Positions 1 through 5,151 of a stretch of 5,151 nt of DNA are shown here, piece after piece. Location of the stretch: the NCBI GenBank assembly GCA_018812505.1, contig JAHJDK010000081.1, forward strand, positions 1 through 5,151, in the 5' to 3' direction. Source of the DNA: Nanobdellota archaeon (lineage in GTDB: Archaea; Nanobdellota; Nanobdellia; Woesearchaeales; GCA-2686295). The translations under genes were made by a program, and so were the position numbers. The notes beneath the pieces were generated by a model, which was not told the DNA's origin, searched no databases, and worked only from the letters and a program-made list of their open reading frames with translations. Position 1 is the stretch's first letter, and each line of letters opens with the position of its first letter.

Positions 1-1
1 A

Positions 2-919
2 GATAATAATAGCATTTGTGATAATGATGAAAGAGAATTATCTGATGACGAAGTAGGCTATTATGAGAACAATAATGAAGAATCCAGAACGAAAAATTAT
101 CCAAATACTTGTGGAAATAATGAAAAAGAAACTATTTGTCACAAAACCGAAAGTGGTTGGGAAGAATTATCTGTTTCATCTAATGCAGTTGATGCTCATT
201 TAGCACTTGGAGATTATTGTGGAAAATGTAAAATAGAAGATACTGATGATTGGTGTGAAAAAGTTTTATTAGAAGAAAACATTGGAAGATTAGATTATAT
301 CAGTTTTGACTATCGTGAGCATGATATTCCTTCATTCAGAATAACGACTAATGATTCAAGCAAACAATTTTTCTATATTTCCGATGTTGAGAAACTTAAT
401 CTTGATGATGTAAAATTAAAGTATTATCCTAATTGTGATTCTAAAACAGTGGGACCTTTGTTGATATCTTTAAATGGGGATGAAGTTTTTTCTGGAATTT
501 CTGATTGCGGAGTTTATAACACTTTGTACTTGGACAAAAATGCTGTGTTTAAGGATAAGAATGAGTTGGAGTTTGTCGCTACTGAAGGATCTTACTTAAT
601 AGACAGAGTATCTGTAAGAACGGAACTTAAAGAACTAGTTTATCCTGTTTATTATTTTGAGTTGGACGAAGAATTATTTTATGATGATGATTTGAAAGAT
701 GATTTCAATGTTTCTATGTCTTTAAGATTTGTTAATAATGAAGAAAAGAGGTTGGAATATAATATAAATGGTATTAGAAGACAAGTTAGTACTGATAATT
801 TTAAATATGTTGTTAAGCTAGATGACTATGTTGTTTCAGGAACTAACTCTTTGGAACTAGTGCCTAAAACAGTGATTGACATTACAGAGTTATTAGTAAC
901 TTTGGATGAAGAAGACTAA
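2..919 (+). CDS. Probable surface protein with Cys/His motif and two C-terminal beta-sandwich repeats (5' end outside window)
   Basis: The frame is open from position 2 to the TAA at 917-919, giving 305 residues, so the GTG at 449 is an internal Val codon and the true start lies upstream of the window. Residues 1-35 are acidic and Asn-rich, like a linker. Residues 37-85 hold six cysteines/histidines in a compact cluster (C37, C46-H47, H66, C73, C76, C85). From about residue 92 the sequence is beta-rich. Two similar units follow, about 92-208 and 211-305. Each has a strand ending in Asn-Gly (SLNG; NING), a G/N turn before a LE-V strand, and a closing I-x-x-[VL]-x-V strand. C145 and C169 could form a disulfide in the first unit. 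The pattern recalls galactose-binding-like beta-sandwiches of archaeal surface proteins; the fold is inferred. No enzyme motif is seen. Its end overlaps the next gene by 14 bases, implying coupling. A signal peptide or membrane anchor would be in the missing part. The reading frame is near certain; the role is unknown. Confidence 0.85.
   Translation, partial: DNNSICDNDERELSDDEVGYYENNNEESRTKNYPNTCGNNEKETICHKTESGWEELSVSSNAVDAHLALGDYCGKCKIEDTDDWCEKVLLEENIGRLDYISFDYREHDIPSFRITTNDSSKQFFYISDVEKLNLDDVKLKYYPNCDSKTVGPLLISLNGDEVFSGISDCGVYNTLYLDKNAVFKDKNELEFVATEGSYLIDRVSVRTELKELVYPVYYFELDEELFYDDDLKDDFNVSMSLRFVNNEEKRLEYNINGIRRQVSTDNFKYVVKLDDYVVSGTNSLELVPKTVIDITELLVTLDEED
137..229 (+). other. CH...AHLxxGDxxGxC Cys/His motif in the first gene
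   Basis: Residues 46-76 of the first protein contain Cys-His, then a Val-Ser-x-x-Ala-Val/Ala-His-Leu stretch, then Gly-Asp-Tyr, and end in Cys-Gly-x-Cys. This resembles a short motif known from many exported bacterial and archaeal proteins (CH-x-P-P-G ... AV-x-AHL-x-HGD-x-x-G-x-C). Two departures are visible: no Pro-Pro-Gly after the first CH, and Leu69 where the second His of the HGD part is usual. An extra Cys (C73) sits three residues before the last one. Cysteine and histidine ligands could bind metal or form disulfides; the sequence does not settle which. Confidence 0.55.
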
Positions 920-2600
920 AATGGTTTCTTTAGGTAGATTAAGAGGTGGGCTTAGCAGAGTAAAAGATAAGCTAAAATCAGGTGTTACTAGTTTAGGCAC
1001 TAAAATAAAGTCAAAATTTAGTTCTGATGGCTCAACTGATGATGATTCTAAGGTAAAATTACCCAGTCGTTTAGGGGTTGGTATAAGATCTTTTGGGAAT
1101 GCTATAAGGGGGATGCGTGGACGAGAGCGAAAACCTTATTATGGTGAATCCGATACAGAAGTAAGAGGTGTTGGTAAATTCTTAGTTTTTATGTGGGCTT
1201 TGCATTTAATAGATTGGTTGACAGGTTTTCAAACCATAAAAAAAAATTTTAGTTCACCAGTGCCTGTTGCTTGGATAATTGGCTTGTATGTTTTAGCAAC
1301 AGTTATAGCTTTACTTGTAATATTTAGGGGTTCTTCTATTGCTTCTCGTTTATCAGGAAAAATAGTGTTTATATCTTTTCTTGCGATAGAAGTTCCTAGA
1401 TTATTGGAAGTTTATGTTTCTCACGAAGCATGGATGCATGCAATATTGTTTTTTTTACCTATATGGGGTTTATACTTAATGTTTGGTCAATATTCTACAG
1501 ATGGAACCAGACAATTCGGTTCTTGGTATTTAATTATAGTGTTGATTTTAGGATTTTATGGTTATGTTACTTCAGAAACTTTGAATATTCAGGGAAGTTT
1601 TCAACAAGCAAATGTCAGAGATTCTTTACAAACTATAAAACAAACTTTTGGAGATAATACTAAAACTTTATTTAAAGATTTGATGATGCTTCCCAGTAAG
1701 ATAGGAGCAAAAATAAATCAATCTTTATCCACAGATTACTTCACTGGACAAGTAGAGCAAAATAAAGATGCTCCGCTAGGTGTTTATTTAGAAGACCTTC
1801 AACCAACTGAAGAATATTTTTTTCAAGGAACTCCTATTGTTGTGTGGGCAAACATTAGAGGTAAGAGTTTTGAAGGTGCAATAAGTGTTGATAACAAATG
1901 TTATGCTAAAAAAGGGAGTTCAGTTATTTTTGGACGGGTACACCCTACTCAAATAGATTTGTTTTATGATGATTCAAGAACTTTGGAGTGTGTCTTTGAA
2001 GAAAACTTAGAACAATTTGAAGAAGGCACTTACTCAGTTACTTTCTCTTCCAAATTCACTTTTCCTACATGGGGTTATGTAACATACGTATTTGTTGATA
2101 AAAACACTCAAATAGCTTACTATAGTCAGAAAAAAAATATTAATCAAGAGTTAGATATTCCAACAAAGGCAGAATCAATATATACCAATGGACCTGCAGC
2201 AATTGGAATGAATTCTCTGGATCTTCCAATAACAGTTTACACTAATAATCCTTATTTATTAACCTTTGGCATGACTCTTTCCAATGCTTGGCCCCAAGGA
2301 GAAATTATTACCATTAAAAAACTAGAAGTAAGAGTGCCACAAGAGATTTATTTTGATACTTGTTATTCTATACAATATAAAGAGCCTGTTGGAAGAGAAG
2401 ATGATTACAATATTTATAATTTTGAGATAGATGTTAATAAAGGTTTTTTCAAAACAATAACCTGCCCTATGAAAATGAAAGACCCTGTGAATTTTTTAGG
2501 TTCAAATCTTAAGGTTACAAAGACGTTTGCTGTTAAAGCAGAATATGACTATAAACTTACAAAGTCAACAAATATTAGAATTAAAAAATGGTCTGTTTAA
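906..2600 (+). CDS. Multi-pass membrane protein with a large extracellular beta-rich domain pair
   Basis: This 564-residue protein is not a named family to me, but it resembles uncharacterised DPANN archaeal membrane proteins. Residues 1-80 are rich in Lys/Arg and should be cytoplasmic. Hydrophobic segments lie near 89-107, 119-140, 151-170, 176-194 and 206-222, so five helices would put the C-terminus outside. Residues 225-288 look helical, a stalk or linker. The ectodomain has two modules. Module A (about 290-410) holds C332 and C362. Module B (about 415-564) holds C486 and C520, a TNGPAAIGM motif at 427-435 and a final Y547-x-Y549 strand. These are the only four cysteines, which fits one disulfide per module. 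An in-frame stop at 897-899 makes ATG 906 the earliest start, overlapping the previous gene by 14 bases. ATG 921 (residue 6), just after that gene's stop, is an alternative. Neither has a clear Shine-Dalgarno sequence. A role as membrane anchor or scaffold of a surface complex is inference. Confidence 0.9.
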   Translation: MKKTKMVSLGRLRGGLSRVKDKLKSGVTSLGTKIKSKFSSDGSTDDDSKVKLPSRLGVGIRSFGNAIRGMRGRERKPYYGESDTEVRGVGKFLVFMWALHLIDWLTGFQTIKKNFSSPVPVAWIIGLYVLATVIALLVIFRGSSIASRLSGKIVFISFLAIEVPRLLEVYVSHEAWMHAILFFLPIWGLYLMFGQYSTDGTRQFGSWYLIIVLILGFYGYVTSETLNIQGSFQQANVRDSLQTIKQTFGDNTKTLFKDLMMLPSKIGAKINQSLSTDYFTGQVEQNKDAPLGVYLEDLQPTEEYFFQGTPIVVWANIRGKSFEGAISVDNKCYAKKGSSVIFGRVHPTQIDLFYDDSRTLECVFEENLEQFEEGTYSVTFSSKFTFPTWGYVTYVFVDKNTQIAYYSQKKNINQELDIPTKAESIYTNGPAAIGMNSLDLPITVYTNNPYLLTFGMTLSNAWPQGEIITIKKLEVRVPQEIYFDTCYSIQYKEPVGREDDYNIYNFEIDVNKGFFKTITCPMKMKDPVNFLGSNLKVTKTFAVKAEYDYKLTKSTNIRIKKWSV

Positions 2601-3829
2601 TTAAAAAAAACTTTTTTTGTTTTTTTATATTTATGTTAGTTTTAAATTCATGCACTCAAACTTATAATCCTGAAACCGTTAATATTTTTGTTGGTGTAAA
2701 AGGTGTTGAACTAGAATTTGTGGGAGATTCTCCTCCAAGAGAAGTGTACGAAAATACAGATTTTCCATTGGCAGTTTTTGTTTCTAATGAAGGTGCTTTT
2801 TCCTTGAATGGTTCTACTTATAAAGGAATTCTTAGTTATTCTTATGATTCTTTTTATCTTTCAACTATTGATGGAACTTCTTCTCAGGATGATTTAAACA
2901 TAGCGTTAGAAGGAAAATCTTATTTTAATTCAAAAGGTGATTTTGAAACAAAAATACTTCCTATGTTCAGAGCAAAACAGATTACAGGTCAAAGAGAACA
3001 GCCAACCACAGAATTATTCGTTAGTGTTTGTTATCCTTATAAAACTTTTTTATCAGATGAATTATGTATTGACACATCTCATTTAACACAAGATACTAGA
3101 GCTCGTGTTTGTGATGCGGAAGATAAGTTTTATACTGGTCAGGGAGCGCCTGTAGTTGTTACTAATGTTGAACTTGAAATGCAGGTTTCTGCGTATGCAA
3201 CAAGACCTTCTCTTTTAATAAAAATTGAGAATAAAGGATCTGGAATGGTTCTTGCACCTGTTGCAGACTCAGAACTTAATAAAGCTTGTGAAGTTCAAAA
3301 AGATTCTGATAAAAAACAAAATTGGAATAAAGTCAAAGTAAGTGCAATATTATCTGGTGAAAAATTGACTTGTACACCTGAAGTGGTTAATTTAAGAAAT
3401 GAGAAAGGGTTTTCTAGATGTTATTTGGCATCAGGAGGATTTGGAGGTTCTTTGAATTATTATGCAAATATGATTATTGAATTGGACTATGTCTACTCTA
3501 CAAGTATTTCTAAAAAAATTGATGTTATAAGGTCTGGTTTACCAGTTCCTCAACTAATTCAAGGAAGTGATTGTGAGTATTGGGAATCAGAGTATAATGG
3601 TCAATGTGTTAATAATTGTGATTTATGTGCTAAAGGTGCAGGGTTTTCCTTTTGTGGTTCAATAACTGGCAATGATTGGGGTTGTAATTGTAATATGGAG
3701 GAATGTATAACTCAAATAAGTGCTTATAAAATAACTCAATTAGCTCAACCTCTTGGCTTAAAATCAGGTAATTGTATTTTTGGTCCTGGTCTTTGTCAGA
3801 GTGGGAAGTATTGCTGCATAAAACAATAA
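2588..3829 (+). CDS. Secreted lipoprotein with CARDB/Ig-like segments and a 12-cysteine C-terminal tail
   Basis: The product has 413 residues. A hydrophobic signal (residues 8-21) ends in a lipobox-like LNSC, so cleavage before C22 and lipid attachment are likely. Residues 31-90 hold a VGVKGVELEF strand, a Pro-Pro turn (49-50) and a VSNEGAF strand. Residues 143-191 carry CYPYKT with C148, C160, C175 and a GQGAPVVV motif. Residues 209-221 are an IENKGSGMV strand typical of CARDB-like folds. C234, C262, C278 and a Y301-x-Y303 strand follow. The same order of motifs recurs in the next gene, so the two are paralogs. Residues 329-413 form a separate tail with 12 cysteines, including a C-x-x-C pair (344/347), C-x-C (366/368) and a final CC (409/410). 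An in-frame stop at 2582-2584 leaves ATG 2588 as the only start that keeps the signal peptide; it overlaps the previous gene by 13 bases. There is no Shine-Dalgarno sequence, so coupled translation is likely. The function is unknown. Confidence 0.9.
   Translation: MVCLIKKNFFCFFIFMLVLNSCTQTYNPETVNIFVGVKGVELEFVGDSPPREVYENTDFPLAVFVSNEGAFSLNGSTYKGILSYSYDSFYLSTIDGTSSQDDLNIALEGKSYFNSKGDFETKILPMFRAKQITGQREQPTTELFVSVCYPYKTFLSDELCIDTSHLTQDTRARVCDAEDKFYTGQGAPVVVTNVELEMQVSAYATRPSLLIKIENKGSGMVLAPVADSELNKACEVQKDSDKKQNWNKVKVSAILSGEKLTCTPEVVNLRNEKGFSRCYLASGGFGGSLNYYANMIIELDYVYSTSISKKIDVIRSGLPVPQLIQGSDCEYWESEYNGQCVNNCDLCAKGAGFSFCGSITGNDWGCNCNMEECITQISAYKITQLAQPLGLKSGNCIFGPGLCQSGKYCCIKQ
2603..2626 (+). repeat. 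Homopolymer cluster (A8, C, T7, G, T7) at the start of the lipoprotein gene
   Basis: Eight A, one C, seven T, one G and seven T follow one another directly after the end of the membrane-protein gene. They encode part of the lipoprotein signal peptide (residues 6-13, Lys/Asn/Phe/Cys). The A and T runs mirror each other. Such runs can slip during replication or transcription, and in archaea T-rich tracts can pause or end transcription. Neither effect is shown here, and AT-rich hydrophobic coding can produce such runs by chance. Confidence 0.5.
3572..3826 (+). other. Cysteine-rich C-terminal module of the lipoprotein
   Basis: Residues 329-413 contain cysteines at 329, 340, 344, 347, 356, 366, 368, 373, 396, 403, 409 and 410. 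The first eight form one block with C-x10-C-x3-C-x2-C spacing. The last four form a second block (G-x-C, L-C, CC) that looks like a small disulfide knot. Both even counts fit complete disulfide pairing outside the cell; metal binding by the C-x-x-C and C-x-C pairs is an alternative. No named domain is recognised. Confidence 0.7.
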
Positions 3830-3831
3830 GT

Positions 3832-3845
3832 TTTATATATTAAAA
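3832..3845 (+). promoter_or_regulatory. Candidate TATA-box promoter for the second lipoprotein gene
   Basis: TTTATATA at 3832-3839 followed by TTAAAA lies two bases after the stop of the previous gene, in the only intergenic gap of the window. An A-rich stretch (AACAATAAG) just upstream could serve as a BRE. Archaeal transcription starts about 25 bases downstream of the TATA centre, which is about 3860-3863, next to the ATG at 3864, so the message could be leaderless. Read as bacterial, TATATT (3836-3841) could be a -10 box with a poor -35 (TTGCTG at 3811). The gene could also be read through from upstream. Confidence 0.45.
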
Positions 3846-3852
3846 GACATAA

Positions 3853-3857
3853 GAGGT
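3853..3857 (+). promoter_or_regulatory. Possible ribosome binding site (GAGGT) before ATG 3864
   Basis: GAGGT matches the anti-Shine-Dalgarno core of 16S rRNA and sits six bases before the ATG, a normal spacing. It is the only convincing Shine-Dalgarno match at a start in this window. It competes with the leaderless reading of the upstream TATA box, because a start at 3860-3863 would leave it untranscribed. It would be used on a read-through transcript or on one starting earlier. Confidence 0.5.
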
Positions 3858-3863
3858 TTGTAC

Positions 3864-5151
3864 ATGAAAAAGAGGACAATTTTCATTTTGTTTGTAATAA
3901 CCTTGTTTACACTTTCTTCGTGTACTGGAAGAGGTGGTGTAAATTATCAAAAAGATCCTGAAGTAGAAAGATTCTATGTAGGTACAGAAGGTTTGAGGAT
4001 GATTCTTGATCCTGGAGCTCCTCCTTCTAGATTATATTATTATGGAAATACACTTTCAGATAACTATAACACCTTCAGTATAGATGTTGAACTTCATAAT
4101 GTTGGTGCGTCTTGGACTAAGGGAGGTTTGTATGTTTCTGGTTATGATCCTTCGCTGATATTCTTAGATGATATAAATATTCCAAAGACTGGAACTGGCT
4201 TGTTTGACAATTGCAGGGTTGATCTTGATTTGAGAAATTTAAATCTGAAAAGCATAGGTGGTTTTCTAAGTTGTGTATCCCCTAATAATATGGGTGTTGA
4301 AGTGTCAGGAGATCCTACTACAGACCAATTGATTGATGGTGTCAGGATTAACAATTTATTCAAATTTTTCGGTTGTGATAGTTGTCCTGATGTGGGTGTT
4401 AATTGGGATAGAGGCACAGATCACTTTAATTTTGACTTTGACTTTTCAGCTTTTGGACTTGATTTAGATTTGTTGCATCATGGTCAAGCATTATTAGTCA
4501 TATTGGATTCGTTAAGCTTCGACAGATTTAATGGAAAGTCTTTTATTTTAGCACCTGATAATTATAATTATCCTGGTGGAGAATCAACTCTATTATCATT
4601 TCAAGGGCATATAAAGAATTCATGGCCTTCAGGTTTGGATGAAACAGATGTCAGTTTTTTAGTCACTTCTTGTTATTTATACACTACTTACGCAACACCC
4701 ATAGTTTGTGTTGATCCTGCTCCTTTTTCACAAGATGAGAAAGTTTGTTATCCTGGACAAATAGATTTAAAAGGAAGTCAAGGAGCACCTGTTGCTGTTT
4801 CCAGAGTGTACCAAGAAAATACTCCAAGAAGTGTTATTTTCACTATTGAAGTTCGAAATGTTGGTAGGGGTAAAGTGATAAATCCTGGTTATATGGAACT
4901 TTGCAGCCCTTATTATCCTGGTAGGCTAAGTTCACAGGATGAAAACATAGTTGTTCTTGGAGATATACGGTTGTCTGGAAGTCCTCAAAGATTAAGATGT
5001 GTTCCTGATAATAATTTAATCAGATTAAGAGATGGTGTAGGTCAAATAACTTGTACTTATGATTTAGAGTATGCAACTGCTAAATCAGCTTATAAAGCTC
5101 CTCTTGTAGTTGAGTTATGGTATGGTTACTCTGAGAGTCAAATTAGGAATG
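3864..5151 (+). CDS. Second surface lipoprotein, paralog of the preceding gene (3' end outside window)
   Basis: The frame is open from ATG 3864 to the window edge, giving 429 residues. Residues 1-19 are a classic signal (MKKR, hydrophobic core) ending in the lipobox LSSC, so C20 should be lipid-anchored. Next come a VGTEGLRMIL strand, a Pro-Pro turn and an LHNVGA strand (about 37-85). Residues 96-245 are an added region with C117, C137, C171 and C174. Residues 268-312 hold C270, C282, C295 and GSQGAPVAV. Residues 325-338 are a VRNVGRGKV strand of CARDB type, followed by C347, C379, C397 and the Y420-x-Y422 strand. The six latter cysteines match C148/160/175/234/262/278 of the preceding protein in order and near spacing. 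Since Y420-x-Y422 corresponds to a strand near the end of the common module, little of that module is missing. Whether a Cys-rich tail follows cannot be seen. I recall close relatives in Woesearchaeota-type genomes, all uncharacterised. An in-frame stop at 3819-3821 and the signal peptide support this start. Confidence 0.9.
   Translation, partial: MKKRTIFILFVITLFTLSSCTGRGGVNYQKDPEVERFYVGTEGLRMILDPGAPPSRLYYYGNTLSDNYNTFSIDVELHNVGASWTKGGLYVSGYDPSLIFLDDINIPKTGTGLFDNCRVDLDLRNLNLKSIGGFLSCVSPNNMGVEVSGDPTTDQLIDGVRINNLFKFFGCDSCPDVGVNWDRGTDHFNFDFDFSAFGLDLDLLHHGQALLVILDSLSFDRFNGKSFILAPDNYNYPGGESTLLSFQGHIKNSWPSGLDETDVSFLVTSCYLYTTYATPIVCVDPAPFSQDEKVCYPGQIDLKGSQGAPVAVSRVYQENTPRSVIFTIEVRNVGRGKVINPGYMELCSPYYPGRLSSQDENIVVLGDIRLSGSPQRLRCVPDNNLIRLRDGVGQITCTYDLEYATAKSAYKAPLVVELWYGYSESQIRN

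Noticed and set aside
449..919. Separate gene starting at GTG 449
   Set aside because: The same frame is open back to position 2 with cysteine- and strand-rich coding continuous across the GTG, so it is an internal codon of a longer gene.
1430..1657. 75-residue + strand frame inside the membrane-protein gene
   Set aside because: It lies wholly within a well-supported gene in another frame and is Phe/Tyr/Trp-rich only because the overlapping frame encodes transmembrane helices.
2603..2618. Intrinsic hairpin terminator from the A8-C-T7 mirror
   Set aside because: The arms would enclose a one-base loop and contain only A-T pairs, so a stable hairpin is unlikely; only the homopolymer itself is reported.
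3811..3841. Bacterial sigma-70 promoter (TTGCTG / TATATT)
   Set aside because: The -35 match is poor and the 19-base spacer is long; it is kept only as an alternative reading of the TATA element.
3858..3866. TTG 3858 as start of the second lipoprotein
   Set aside because: ATG 3864 gives a standard MKKR signal peptide and a good Shine-Dalgarno spacing; the TTG would crowd the GAGGT.
4142..4417. 91-residue - strand frame opposite the second lipoprotein
   Set aside because: It is antisense to a conserved-looking coding region, has low-complexity Ser/Pro/Leu content, and has no promoter or ribosome binding site that I can see.

Overview
The window is an AT-rich stretch carrying four genes, all on the + strand and packed almost end to end. 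No RNA gene, mobile element, CRISPR array or gene on the other strand is supported. The best guess for the source is an archaeon of the DPANN type (Woesearchaeota/Pacearchaeota-like). The evidence is the AT-rich coding with mostly AGA arginine codons, the weak or missing Shine-Dalgarno signals at the internal starts, a TATA-box-like element about 28 bases before the last gene, and the protein families, which I recall from such genomes as conserved proteins of unknown function. That assignment rests on memory and inference, not on a marker gene.

Layout: (1) positions 2-919, the 3' part of a gene for a probably secreted or surface protein. It has an acidic, Asn-rich stretch, a Cys/His motif of the CH...AHLxxGDxxGxC kind and two tandem beta-sandwich-like repeats. 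(2) 906-2600, a protein with a basic cytoplasmic N-terminus, about five transmembrane helices and a large extracellular part made of two beta-rich modules, each with one likely disulfide. (3) 2588-3829, a lipoprotein with CARDB/Ig-like beta-sandwich segments and a C-terminal tail with 12 cysteines. (4) 3864 to the window edge, a second lipoprotein, paralogous to gene 3, with a larger N-terminal domain and no Cys-rich tail in view.

Genes 1-2 and 2-3 overlap by 14 and 13 bases, so genes 1-3 look like one translationally coupled transcription unit. Gene 4 follows after 34 bases that contain its own candidate promoter. The C-terminal module of gene 2 and the C-terminal modules of genes 3 and 4 share a pattern: a G[AP][PA]-type motif, an Asn/Gly strand, paired cysteines and a final Y-x-Y strand. 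The locus therefore encodes a set of related ectodomains displayed in two ways, on a multi-pass membrane anchor and on lipid anchors, beside a probable exported Cys/His protein. The simplest reading is a cell-envelope or surface complex, possibly for adhesion or surface organisation. No enzyme motif is visible and the function is unknown.
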